Notes: generated from the sequence alone by a model not told the origin. A DNA stretch of 64,000 nucleotides from an uncultured Clostridia bacterium (GCA_904393115.1 CAJFMX010000007.1:1-64000), one strand, 5' to 3'; positions 45,190 to 53,159 are shown, counted from the stretch's first letter. Program-made: numbers and translations.

Positions 45190-47328
45190 TCAGATTACGC
45201 GGAAGGCCGCGCGCAGCGGCTCTGCGCCCGTCAGGGTGACGGAGCGCGCATCCGGGGCGCTCGCTCCGGCGAACAGCGTAAAGTCGCCGGACTCCTCGAC
45301 CACCTCGCCATCCTCGGTCACCAGGCACAGCGCGCGCGGCGCGATCTCCACCGTGACGGTGCGCGACTCGCCGGGCGCCAGCTCCACGCGGTCAAACGCG
45401 CAGAGGGAGAAGTGGGGGACGCGCGTGGAGGCTTCCTCGTCGCGCACGTAGAACTCCACGGGCGTTGCGGCGGGGATGTCGCTCTCGTTCTTGACCGTGA
45501 CCGTCGCCCGCAGCCCCTCGCCGGCCGGCAGGGACGTCTCGGACAGCGTCAGATCCGAGAAGGTGAACTTCGCATAGGAGAGGCCGTAGCCGAACGGATA
45601 CAGCGGCTCCGCGTGGAGGTAGCGGTACGTGCGGCCCTCCATGGCGTAGTCCGTAAAGGCGGGCAGGTCGTCCAGGCTCTTGTAGAAGGTGACCGGCAGG
45701 CGTCCGCTGGGCGAGAACTTGCCGAACAGCAGCTCCGCCACGGCCTGGCCGCCGTAGCTGCCGGCGTACCAGTTTTGCACGATGGCGTTGCAGTGGTCCT
45801 GCGCAAAGTTCACCGCCAGGGCCGAGCCGGAGGAGAGGACGAGGATCGTGGGCTTGCCCACGGCCACGACCTTTTCCAGCAGCTTCTGCTGTAGGCCCGG
45901 CAGGTTCAGGTGCGCCTTGTCGCCCGCGCCGTATTCGTTGGAGGCGTCGCCCTCCTCGCCCTCGATGCGGGGGTCGAGGCCCAGGCACAGCACGACGACG
46001 TCCGCCTCCCGCGCCACGGCGACGGCCTCGCCCAGGCGGTCGCCCGGCAGCGCAAGGCCCTCCGAGCGGTCGCGGTAGAGCGGGCAGCCCTCGGAATAGA
46101 ACACGCGGGCCTTGCCGTCGCAGATGCGGTGGATGCCCTCCAGGATGGTGACGTACTCGGAGGCCGTGCCGTTGTAGTTGCCCTTGAGCACCTCCTGGCT
46201 GTCGGCGTTGGGGCCGATGACCGCGATGGAGGAGAGTTTGTCGACATCCAAGGGCAGCAGGCCGTCGTTCTTGAGCAGCACCTGGGAGCGGCGCGCGGCC
46301 TCCTGGGCCACGGCGCGGTGCTCGGCGCAGTCGTTGACCGCGTAGGGGATCGCGTCGTAGGGGCAGTCCTTGTCGAACATGCCCAGCTTCATGCGGGTGG
46401 CCATCAGGCGCTCGACGCAGGGCGTGATGTCGTCCTCGGTCAGCAGCCCCTCCTGGATGGCGGTCAGGATGTGCAGGTAGACCGCGCCGCAGTTGACGTC
46501 GCAGCCGTGCTTGACGGCCAGGGCCGCGGACTCCGGCGCGGTGTCCGTCACCTTGTGGTGCAGGTGGAAGTCGCTCAGCGCCCCGCAGTCGGAGACAAAG
46601 TGGCCCGCAAAGCCCCACTGGTTGCGCAGGATGTCCGTCAAAAGGTCGCTGGCGCACGCGGGCTGGCCGTAGACGCGGTTGTAGGCGCCCATGACGCTCT
46701 CGACCTTCGCCTCCTTGACCAGGGCCTCAAAGGCGGGCAGGTACGTGTCGAACAGGTCCTGCTTGGAGACCTCCGCGTCGAACTCGTGCCGCAGGGACTC
46801 CGGGCCGGAGTGCACGGCAAAGTGCTTGGCGCAGGCCGCCGCCTTGAGGTACTTTTCATCGTCGCCCTGCAGGCCCTTGACAAAGCGCACGCCCAGGCGC
46901 GCGGTGAGGTAGGGGTCCTCGCCGTAGGTCTCGTGGCCGCGGCCCCAGCGCGGGTCGCGGAAGATATTGATGTTCGGCGACCAGAAGGTCAGCCCCTTGT
47001 AGATGTCGCGGTCGCCCTGGCGCACGCTCTCGTTGTACTTGGCGCGGCCCTCGGTGGCGATGATGGAGCCGATCTTCTCCACAAGGTCTGCGTCAAACAT
47101 GGCGGCCATGGCGATGGCCTGCGGGAACATGGTGGCCGTGCCCGCGCGCGCCACGCCGTGCAGCGCCTCGTTCCACCAGTTATAGGCGGGCACGCCCAAC
47201 CGCTCGATGGCCGGGGATGTGTAGACCATCTGGCTGGCCTTTTCCTCCAGCGTCATGCGGGAGACCAGGTCCTTTGCCCGCTCGGCAAAGGAGAGGGATT
47301 CGTCCAGGTATTTCGGGGTTTCCGGCAT
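45190..47328 (-). CDS. Glycoside hydrolase family 3 (beta-xylosidase/beta-glucosidase type)
   Basis: A 712-residue enzyme without signal peptide, thus cytosolic. The N-terminal TIM barrel has YNWWNEALHGVARAG, FWSPNINIFRDPRWGRG, KHFAVHSGP and the nucleophile aspartate in FVSDCGALSDF. The second domain and the C-terminal fibronectin-III-like domain (about 580-705) are complete. The WWNEALHG and RDPRWGRGHETYGEDP motifs are those of xylan 1,4-beta-xylosidase-like GH3 members, so xylo-oligosaccharide cleavage is more likely than cellobiose, but specificity is inferred. GGAGG 7 bases before ATG 47328 sets the start. It has its own promoter and terminator. Confidence 0.92.
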   Translation of the reverse strand: MPETPKYLDESLSFAERAKDLVSRMTLEEKASQMVYTSPAIERLGVPAYNWWNEALHGVARAGTATMFPQAIAMAAMFDADLVEKIGSIIATEGRAKYNESVRQGDRDIYKGLTFWSPNINIFRDPRWGRGHETYGEDPYLTARLGVRFVKGLQGDDEKYLKAAACAKHFAVHSGPESLRHEFDAEVSKQDLFDTYLPAFEALVKEAKVESVMGAYNRVYGQPACASDLLTDILRNQWGFAGHFVSDCGALSDFHLHHKVTDTAPESAALAVKHGCDVNCGAVYLHILTAIQEGLLTEDDITPCVERLMATRMKLGMFDKDCPYDAIPYAVNDCAEHRAVAQEAARRSQVLLKNDGLLPLDVDKLSSIAVIGPNADSQEVLKGNYNGTASEYVTILEGIHRICDGKARVFYSEGCPLYRDRSEGLALPGDRLGEAVAVAREADVVVLCLGLDPRIEGEEGDASNEYGAGDKAHLNLPGLQQKLLEKVVAVGKPTILVLSSGSALAVNFAQDHCNAIVQNWYAGSYGGQAVAELLFGKFSPSGRLPVTFYKSLDDLPAFTDYAMEGRTYRYLHAEPLYPFGYGLSYAKFTFSDLTLSETSLPAGEGLRATVTVKNESDIPAATPVEFYVRDEEASTRVPHFSLCAFDRVELAPGESRTVTVEIAPRALCLVTEDGEVVEESGDFTLFAGASAPDARSVTLTGAEPLRAAFRVI

Positions 47329-47363
47329 AGAAAAACCTCCAGTCCAAAGCATGTTCTGCTTCT

Positions 47364-47392
47364 ATGGTACCGGAGGTTGCCGCGGTTGTCAA
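47364..47392 (-). promoter_or_regulatory. Promoter of the GH3 gene
   Basis: On the minus strand TTGACA (47387-47392), 17 bases and TACCAT (47364-47369). Confidence 0.72.
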
Positions 47393-47408
47393 CGGGCAAA
47401 CCGTTTTT

Positions 47409-48305
47409 TCAGCGCTGGCGCTGCACGCCGCCGAGGACCGTGCCCTCGTTTTTGCCGTAGAGCGTGCCCACGCAGCCGCCGATGTGCGCGCCGGGCAGGA
47501 TGTTGCCGTACACCGTGGTGATGTCGCCCGCAACGCGGCCGGAGACGTCGCCCATGACCTTGCCCAGCACGCTGCCGCCGACCTCGCCCGTCAGGTTCCC
47601 GCGGAGGATCTTGCGGTTCTTGGTGTAGACCGTGCCGAGGTCACCGCCCACGCGGCCGGACAGGGCCCCGCCGATGGGCGCGGTGACGTCGCCGTCCACC
47701 GTGCCGGTGAGGTCGCCGCCGATCGGGCTGCGCACGCTGCCCTGCACGTGCCCCTCCATCCGGCCGCCGATGGGCCCGGTGACGTCCCCGCAGATCTCCA
47801 CGCCTGGCTCGATCGAGCCGCCGATGGGGCCGCTGACGCTGCCGCCGATGCGCGCGCCCTGGCGGATGCTCCCGCCCACCGGGCCGCGCACGCTGCCCGA
47901 GATCTGCGCGTTGCGGCCGATGGGCCCGCCGAGCACGCCCGTCACGTCGCCGTCCACCTGCACGTTGTCCGCGATGCCGCCGCCGATGATCCCGTGCACG
48001 CCGCCCTCGATGCGCGTATTGCCGGCGCCCGTTCCGATGGAGCCGCCGAGCACGCCGGTCACGTCCCCGCCGATGTGCACGCCGTCCGCGATGCTTCCGC
48101 CCACGATCCCGCGCACGCTGCCCGCGACGTCCGCGCCGATGTCCCTGCCGTAGATGCCCGAGACGCTGCGCCGCGCGCTCTGCTGCGCGCGCGATCCGGC
48201 CGCGCCTGCTCGCGCCTGCAGGGCCTCGATCTCGCGGTCCGCCTCCTCGGGCGTCAGCTCGCCCGCCGCGACCGCGTTCAGGATTTCTTCCATGCTCGCA
48301 TACAT
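47409..48305 (-). CDS. Glycine-rich beta-solenoid protein B (bactofilin-like), unknown family
   Basis: A 298-residue protein without signal peptide or membrane segment. Residues 1-32 are a short helical element (MEEILNAVAAGELTPEEADR). From about 57 nearly everything is solenoid: five units of 18 residues such as GGSIADGVHIGGDVTGVL, one of 21, two of 16, then octapeptides and two insertions with DLGTVYTKNRK and TLYGKNEG. This pattern predicts a parallel beta-helix with one unit per coil, as in bactofilins. AGGAGG 9 bases before ATG 48305 sets the start. It is the third gene of an operon with a paralogous protein and a DUF2089 regulator. A scaffold or filament role is inference. Confidence 0.82.
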   Translation of the reverse strand: MYASMEEILNAVAAGELTPEEADREIEALQARAGAAGSRAQQSARRSVSGIYGRDIGADVAGSVRGIVGGSIADGVHIGGDVTGVLGGSIGTGAGNTRIEGGVHGIIGGGIADNVQVDGDVTGVLGGPIGRNAQISGSVRGPVGGSIRQGARIGGSVSGPIGGSIEPGVEICGDVTGPIGGRMEGHVQGSVRSPIGGDLTGTVDGDVTAPIGGALSGRVGGDLGTVYTKNRKILRGNLTGEVGGSVLGKVMGDVSGRVAGDITTVYGNILPGAHIGGCVGTLYGKNEGTVLGGVQRQR

Positions 48306-48319
48306 GTCGCCATTCCTCC

Positions 48320-49447
48320 TCATGGATGATGGATGTCGCCGCACACCTTGCCGCGGTTGACGCCGCGCAGGCAGCGCACGTCGCCCCGGATGACCGCGCC
48401 CTCCAGGATGTCCCCGCAGATCTCCTTTACGTCGCCGTTCACGCAGCCGGAGACGTTGCCGCGGATGCAGCCCAGCGCGTCGCCGCCGACGGCGCCCGTG
48501 AGATCGCCGAGGAGCTCCCCGTCCACATCGCCCGAGACGCAGCCCGAAAGGTCGCCGTGGATGCGGCCGCGGTAGTCGCCGCGGACCTGGCCGGAGAGGC
48601 TCCCGCCGATGTCGCCCAGGCAGTCCCCGCCGACGCGGCCGGACAGGTCCCCTTCGATGCGGCCGCGGAAGTCGCCGCTCACCTCGCCGGAGAGGCTGCC
48701 GCCGATGTCGCTGTGCGCGTCTGCGCGGACCGCCCCGGAGAGGTCGCCGGCCACATTGCCGGAGAAGTCGCCGCAGACAACGCCCGCGAGCGAACCGCCG
48801 ACGTTCCCGCGCAGGTCCCCGCCGACGCGCCCCTCCGGCGCGAGGCTGCCGGCGATGTTCCCGCGCATGTCGCCCGCGACGCTGCCGGCCAGATCCCCGG
48901 AAATCGACCCGACGACGTCGCCGGCGATCTGCGCGCCCGGCCGCACGGACCCGAGGATGGACCCATACACCGAGCCCTCCACGCGCGTGCCCGCTTCCAC
49001 GTCGCCGGCGATGGTGCCCACGCGCCGGCTCGCCGAGCCGCCAAAGGCCAGCTCCAGCTTCCGGGAGAAGCGGTCGGCCCAGACCGCCGCGCCGCGCCCC
49101 ATGTCCTCCGCAAAGGAGGCCGCGCCGCGGCTGAAGTCCTCGGCCCACTGGTTCAGGCGATCCGCGCTGTCCTGCAACCGCTCCTCGAGCGGCCGGCCCT
49201 GCGCGCTCGGGCCCTGGGTCCACGCCGCGCCGCCGGCGGAGGGGTCCGCCCCATCGGGGTCCGCCTCCTGACTGGAGGCCGACTGCCTGTCAGGGGTGGG
49301 GTCTGGCTGGTCCTGCGGCATGGGGTCTTCGGCGGGGGCGGGTTCCCCCTGCGCGGCTTCCAGCGCCGCGATGGCTGCCTCGGCCTCGTCCGGCGTGAGC
49401 TTGCCGGCGGAAACGGCGGCGAGGATTTCCTGCATGTCCCGATCCAT
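48320..49447 (-). CDS. Glycine-rich octapeptide beta-solenoid protein A, unknown family
   Basis: A 375-residue protein without signal peptide. Residues 1-32 form the same helical element as in protein B (MQEILAAVSAGKLTPDEAEA). Then come an acidic Pro/Gln linker (33-85), an amphipathic helical stretch (86-136, with LNQWAEDFSRGAASFAEDMG), and from about 175 to 343 some twenty-one tandem octapeptides of the form xG(D/S)(L/F/V)xGx(V/I), broken only once. The amphipathic stretch could bind membrane. AAGGAG 6 bases before ATG 49447 sets the start; the stop lies in the leader of protein B. It resembles bactofilins in principle, but not in repeat length. Confidence 0.84.
   Translation of the reverse strand: MDRDMQEILAAVSAGKLTPDEAEAAIAALEAAQGEPAPAEDPMPQDQPDPTPDRQSASSQEADPDGADPSAGGAAWTQGPSAQGRPLEERLQDSADRLNQWAEDFSRGAASFAEDMGRGAAVWADRFSRKLELAFGGSASRRVGTIAGDVEAGTRVEGSVYGSILGSVRPGAQIAGDVVGSISGDLAGSVAGDMRGNIAGSLAPEGRVGGDLRGNVGGSLAGVVCGDFSGNVAGDLSGAVRADAHSDIGGSLSGEVSGDFRGRIEGDLSGRVGGDCLGDIGGSLSGQVRGDYRGRIHGDLSGCVSGDVDGELLGDLTGAVGGDALGCIRGNVSGCVNGDVKEICGDILEGAVIRGDVRCLRGVNRGKVCGDIHHP
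48512..48799 (-). repeat. Three tandem 96-base super-repeats
   Basis: These encode residues 217-312 of solenoid protein A. Each 32-residue unit has four octapeptides and starts with GGSL: GGSLAGVVCGDFSGNV, GGSLSGEVSGDFRGRI and GGSLSGQVRGDYRGRI mark the first halves of the three units. Confidence 0.85.
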
Positions 49448-49472
49448 TGCGATCTCCTTTCCCCTGCGGCGC

Positions 49473-49841
49473 TCAGGGTTTTTTCAGCATGTCCAGCGCC
49501 TGTTCCTGCGTGATTTCGCCCTGCGCGAGCATCTCCAGCACCTCTTTGCGCGCCGGCTTTTCCTTGCTGGGGTTCGATTCCAGCCCCAGCGCGGCAAGAA
49601 TCTGGTCCAGCCGCGCGCGCACGGTGGGATAGCTGATGCCCAGCTCCTTCTCCATCTCGCGGATGTTGCCGCGGTTGCGCAGGAAGGAGAGGACGAAGCT
49701 GCGCTGCTCCGGCGTCAGCGCCAGGAGCCGCTCGGCCTGAAAATCCCCCTCGATGCTGGTGCCGCAGGCCGGGCAGTGCAGCTTTGTGATGTGCAGCGGC
49801 TTGTGACAGACGGGGCAGTCGTGCAGTACGTCGTGTGCCAC
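49473..49841 (-). CDS. DUF2089-type zinc-ribbon/HTH regulator
   Basis: A 122-residue protein. A zinc ribbon (C9, C12, C23, C26: CPVCHKPLHITKLHCPAC) is followed by TSIEGDF, a helical part and a helix-turn-helix (about 58-82: NIREMEKELGISYPTVRARL), as in DUF2089. Residues 99-120 (KEVLEMLAQGEITQEQALDML) repeat the helical element that opens both solenoid proteins. DUF2089 genes often precede DUF4097/YvlB-type proteins; here solenoid genes stand in their place. The GTG at 49841 follows GGGAGGTGA at an ideal distance and is preferred to the GTG at 49850. It probably controls its own operon through the palindrome upstream, by inference. Confidence 0.88.
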   Translation of the reverse strand: MAHDVLHDCPVCHKPLHITKLHCPACGTSIEGDFQAERLLALTPEQRSFVLSFLRNRGNIREMEKELGISYPTVRARLDQILAALGLESNPSKEKPARKEVLEMLAQGEITQEQALDMLKKP

Positions 49842-49869
49842 GAGCCTCACCTCCCTTTCGTTTGTCTAT

Positions 49870-49897
49870 AGGATAGCACAGACTGCAAAATTGTCAA
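49870..49897 (-). promoter_or_regulatory. Promoter of the DUF2089-solenoid operon
   Basis: On the minus strand a consensus TTGACA (49892-49897), 16 bases and TATCCT (49870-49875), with TG one base before the -10 box. Confidence 0.75.
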
Positions 49898-49901
49898 GAG
49901 A

Positions 49902-49946
49902 AAAGCTCAAAATATTTAAGATTAAATCTTAAATATTTTGAGCTTT
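49902..49946. promoter_or_regulatory. Perfect AT-rich palindrome upstream of the solenoid operon
   Basis: Arms 49902-49923 and 49925-49946 are perfectly complementary over 22 bases around one central base; the arm reads AAAGCTCAAAATATTTAAGA and then TT. It ends 4 bases before the -35 box. It may be an operator for the DUF2089 regulator, or the terminator of the NagD-like gene, since TTTTCTCTT follows on the minus strand. Confidence 0.8.
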
Positions 49947-49968
49947 GATTTTAATCAGATTCTGTGCG

Positions 49969-50745
49969 TCAGGGGTTGGGGATCTCGCCGACGCCGGAGA
50001 GAACGTACTTGGGGCAGTAGGGGAAGTTGCCGAGCATCTCGCGGGAGGTCACGCCCGAGAGGACGAGGACGGTGTCCAGCTCCGTCTCGATGCCGGCGAC
50101 GATGTCCGTATCCATGCGGTCGCCGATGATGGCCGTGTCCTCGCGGGAGGTGCCGAGCTGCTTGAGCGCGTGGCGCATCATCAGGGGGTTGGGCTTTCCG
50201 ACGAAGTAGGCCTGCTTGCCGGTCGCAAGCTCGATGGGGGAGATCAGGGCGCGGGTCGCCGGGACGATGCCGCCCTCGACGGGCCCGGTCAGGTCGGAGT
50301 TCGTGCCGATGAGGCGCGCGCCCTTCTGAACGAGGTGAATGGCGCGCTCGAGCTTCTCAAAGTTGTAGGAGCGCGTCTCGCCCATGACGACGTAGTCGGG
50401 GTTGACCTCGTTCATGGTGATGCCCGCGTTGTAGAGCGCGTTGATGAGGCCGGGTTCGCCGATGACGTAGGCGGAGCAGCCCGGCCGCTGCGCGGAAAGG
50501 AACGTGGCCGTGGCCAGGGCCGAGGTGTAGAAGTGCTCCTCCGGAACGTCCAGGCCCAGGCGGGCGAGCTTCATCTGCAGCTCCCGGGGCGAGCGCTCGG
50601 AGCTGTTTGTCAAAAAGAGGAACTTCTTGCCGTTGGCGTTGAGCCAGTTGAGGAACTCCTTGACGCCGGGCAGCAGGAAGTTGCCGTGGTAGATCACGCC
50701 GTCCATGTCGCAGATAAAGCCCTTTTTGTCGCGTAAGCTCTGCAT
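49969..50745 (-). CDS. HAD-superfamily phosphatase, NagD/AraL type
   Basis: A 258-residue HAD-IIA hydrolase. Motif I is DMDGVIYHGN with D13 and D15, motif II LFLTNSSERSP, and motif IV IGDRMDTDI. A C2 cap of the NagD kind lies between. These enzymes dephosphorylate sugar phosphates, nucleotides or p-nitrophenyl phosphate, and the true substrate is not predictable. GGAGG 8 bases before ATG 50745 sets the start. The gene has its own promoter and is not clearly linked to the solenoid operon downstream of it, though read-through is possible. Confidence 0.9.
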   Translation of the reverse strand: MQSLRDKKGFICDMDGVIYHGNFLLPGVKEFLNWLNANGKKFLFLTNSSERSPRELQMKLARLGLDVPEEHFYTSALATATFLSAQRPGCSAYVIGEPGLINALYNAGITMNEVNPDYVVMGETRSYNFEKLERAIHLVQKGARLIGTNSDLTGPVEGGIVPATRALISPIELATGKQAYFVGKPNPLMMRHALKQLGTSREDTAIIGDRMDTDIVAGIETELDTVLVLSGVTSREMLGNFPYCPKYVLSGVGEIPNP

Positions 50746-50782
50746 AGGTCCATCCTCCGTGAAAAGATTTTGCTCCCTGTCT

Positions 50783-50812
50783 AGCATACGACGGCCGGCC
50801 CTGCGCTGTCAA
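50783..50812 (-). promoter_or_regulatory. Promoter of the NagD-like gene
   Basis: On the minus strand TTGACA (50807-50812), 18 bases and TATGCT (50783-50788). Confidence 0.7.
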
Positions 50813-50824
50813 GGCAAATCCGCC

Positions 50825-50853
50825 TTGCAATTCCGGGCAAAGTCCGGTATCAT
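50825..50853 (+). promoter_or_regulatory. Promoter of prmA
   Basis: TTGCAA (50825-50830), 17 bases and TATCAT (50848-50853), 31 bases before the start codon. The -35 region nearly abuts that of the divergent NagD-like gene. Confidence 0.68.
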
Positions 50854-50884
50854 GGGGAGAGATTCGGATCGGGAGGGATGAGAA

Positions 50885-51853
50885 ATGGATTGGAAAAGAG
50901 TCACCATCAATACGACGGAGGAGGGCTTGGACCTTGTCGGCTACAAGCTCTCGGAGATCGGCATCACGCAGTATGAACTCGTGGAGGACGCGGCCAGCAC
51001 CCAGAAGATCCTGGACGAGACCTCGGCCTATTGGGACTACGTGGACGCGGAGGCGGTGCTCGCGGCGCGGCAGCCCTGCGTGCGCGTGTACCTGACGGAA
51101 AACGCCGTGGGCGAGGAGCAGCTTTCCGCCCTGCGCGCGGCGGTGGAGGAGCTCAAGGGCGCGGACGGCCTGGACCTGGGGAGCCTGTCCATCGAGGTGG
51201 AGCGCGTCCGCGACGAGGACTGGGCCAACAACTGGAAGCGCTTCTACAAGCCCATGGAGATCGGCAGGCGCCTGTTGGTCAAGCCCTCCTGGGAGGAGCT
51301 GGAGGCGCCCACGGACCGCATCGTCCTGCAGATGGACCCGGGCATGGTCTTTGGCACGGGCACGCACGAGACGACGCAGCTCTGCCTGGAGATGCTGGAC
51401 GCGCAGGTGCAGCCCGGGATGCGCGTGCTGGACCTGGGCTGCGGCAGCGGCATCCTGTCCATCGGCGCGCTGCTGCTGGGCGCCAAGAGCGCCGTGGGCG
51501 TGGACATCGACCCCAACGCCGTGGACGTCTGCTACAACAACGCGGACGACAACGGCATCGACCGCAGCCGCTACACGGTGCGGACCGGGAACGTGCTGGA
51601 CGACCACGGCTTTGTGGACAGCCTGGGCACGGGGTATGACATCGTGGTGGCGAACATCGTCGCCGGGGTCATCGTGCCGCTGACGCCCCTCGTGCCGCGC
51701 CTCATCCGGGCGGGCGGGCTGTACATCGTCTCCGGCATCATCGGCGAGCGCGCGCCGGAGGTCGAGGCCGCGCTGGAGCAGAGCGGCTTTGCCGTGGAGA
51801 GCCGCCTGGAGCGCAAGGACTGGGTGGCCATCGCCTCCCGAAAGAAGGCCTGA
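50885..51853 (+). CDS. prmA: Ribosomal protein L11 methyltransferase
   Basis: A 322-residue SAM-dependent enzyme. The N-terminal substrate domain contains DWANNWKRFYKP, the characteristic PrmA motif, followed by MVFGTGTHETT and the SAM motif LDLGCGSGILSI, then VANIVAGVI in the place of the NPP-type motif. It trimethylates ribosomal protein L11 before or after its assembly. In other Firmicutes prmA is near dnaK or rsmE; here it stands alone. A bidirectional terminator follows. Confidence 0.95.
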   Translation: MDWKRVTINTTEEGLDLVGYKLSEIGITQYELVEDAASTQKILDETSAYWDYVDAEAVLAARQPCVRVYLTENAVGEEQLSALRAAVEELKGADGLDLGSLSIEVERVRDEDWANNWKRFYKPMEIGRRLLVKPSWEELEAPTDRIVLQMDPGMVFGTGTHETTQLCLEMLDAQVQPGMRVLDLGCGSGILSIGALLLGAKSAVGVDIDPNAVDVCYNNADDNGIDRSRYTVRTGNVLDDHGFVDSLGTGYDIVVANIVAGVIVPLTPLVPRLIRAGGLYIVSGIIGERAPEVEAALEQSGFAVESRLERKDWVAIASRKKA

Positions 51854-51858
51854 CGAGC

Positions 51859-51905
51859 AAAAAAACCGGTTCCCGGGGAAGAACATCCCGGAAACCGGTT
51901 TTTTT
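51859..51905. terminator. Bidirectional terminator between prmA and the MFS gene
   Basis: AAAAAAACCGGTT (51859-51871) pairs with AACCGGTTTTTTT (51893-51905), with an inner CCGGG/CCCGG pairing. Confidence 0.94.
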
Positions 51906-51914
51906 GCGGGCGCG

Positions 51915-53075
51915 TCACGCCGCGCGGCGCATGAAGCGGCTGATGAGCGGATAGGCCGCCGCCGTCAGCACGCAGACGACGCCCACGATGGAGAAGGCGG
52001 GCGTGATGCGGAACCAGTCGATGAGCGTGCCCATGACCGAGGGCCCGGCCATGATGCCGATGGCGTATACGGACTGGAAGAAGCCCATGGCCGTGGAGCG
52101 CTGCTCGTCCGGCACGTCCCGGATCGCGGCGGACATGATGAGGGAGAAGACCGAGGTCCCGCCGCAGCCGCCCAGGAACTGCATGACCGTCATGCCGAAG
52201 AAGGACTTCATCTGCGGCAGCAGGAAGCAGTAGAGCGCCAGGAGCGAAAACCCGATCACCGCAAGGCGCGTTTCCCCGATCGCCGCCGCGCGCTTTGTGC
52301 CCACAAAGTAGGAGGAGAGCACGCCGGCGAACGTGAACAGCGCCGAGCAGATGGAGAGCTGGATGCTCGTGACCCCGATGTTTTGGATCACGGTGTTGGA
52401 GAAGGAGTTGGACGTGGCAAAGACGATGAACTGAAACAGCGCCGCCAACAGCGAGTAGACGATCAGCCGCCTTTGCCCGACGACGCGGAGAAGCTGGCGC
52501 ACGGGCAGGGGGTTGGGCTTGGGCGGCTCGTCCACGATGAACAGGGCGAGCACCGTCGCAATCGCCCCGGAGATCAGGCTCATCCAGAACATGAGCACCA
52601 TGCCGAACCGCTGGTAGAAGAGCCCGCCGAGCAGGTAGGCCGCCAGGATTCCCGCGTTGTTGACCGCGTTGATGGAGCCGATGGAGCGGGAGAGCTCGTG
52701 CGGCTCGTAGTAGAGGGAGTTGAGGATCGTAAAGGAGATCCACATCGAGGACGCCACGCCCGAGATCGCGTTGGCGGAAAGGAGCACGTACGGGTTCTGG
52801 GAGAGCACGCGGATCAGCGAGGCCGTCGCGGACAGCAGCGCCCCGAGGAGGATGAACAGCTTGTGCTTCTGCTTGTTGTCCGCGGCAAGGCCCAGCGGCA
52901 GGCGGCAGAGGAGCTGCGTGGAACCGTACATGCCCACGATCACCCCGGCAAAGGAGGCCGAGATGTTCAGCCCCAGAAGATACGGCGTCATGTAGGGATT
53001 GTAGACGTACTGCGCAAACCAGTAGAAGAACGTGACGAGATAGAGGAGGAGCCGCTTCCGTTTCAAATTCGTCAT
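51915..53075 (-). CDS. Major facilitator superfamily transporter
   Basis: A 386-residue protein with about twelve membrane spans. Loop 2-3 has the MFS-type GLAADNKQKHKLFILLGALL (GxxxDxxxxR/K variant), and the second half repeats the pattern less clearly. Its cargo cannot be told; sugar-efflux and nitrate-like MFS members share such features. The upstream rraA-like gene ends in a terminator, so this gene probably has its own promoter, which I could not place. AGGGAAAGTGAA is the likely ribosome-binding site. Confidence 0.85.
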   Translation of the reverse strand: MTNLKRKRLLLYLVTFFYWFAQYVYNPYMTPYLLGLNISASFAGVIVGMYGSTQLLCRLPLGLAADNKQKHKLFILLGALLSATASLIRVLSQNPYVLLSANAISGVASSMWISFTILNSLYYEPHELSRSIGSINAVNNAGILAAYLLGGLFYQRFGMVLMFWMSLISGAIATVLALFIVDEPPKPNPLPVRQLLRVVGQRRLIVYSLLAALFQFIVFATSNSFSNTVIQNIGVTSIQLSICSALFTFAGVLSSYFVGTKRAAAIGETRLAVIGFSLLALYCFLLPQMKSFFGMTVMQFLGGCGGTSVFSLIMSAAIRDVPDEQRSTAMGFFQSVYAIGIMAGPSVMGTLIDWFRITPAFSIVGVVCVLTAAAYPLISRFMRRAA

Positions 53076-53104
53076 TTCACTTTCCCTCGTAAAAAAAGAA
53101 GTCA

Positions 53105-53147
53105 GAAAAAACCGAAGCCGGCCAAAGGAAACTTCGGCCGGCTCCGG
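53105..53147 (-). terminator. Terminator after the RraA-like gene
   Basis: CCGAAGCCGGCC (53112-53123) pairs with GGCCGGCTCCGG (53136-53147), 12 pairs including a G-U, and six T follow on the minus strand. Confidence 0.9.
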
Positions 53148-53159
53148 AAAAAGACGGAA

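Noticed and set aside
48512-48799. CRISPR array, because of the regular repeats
   Set aside because: There are no unique spacers between the units and the period is codon-phased within an open frame; no cas genes are near.
47364-49513. Plus-strand frames opposite the solenoid genes
   Set aside because: They are also repetitive because the DNA is, but lack ribosome-binding sites. The minus frames have good sites, a promoter and a meaningful N-terminal element.
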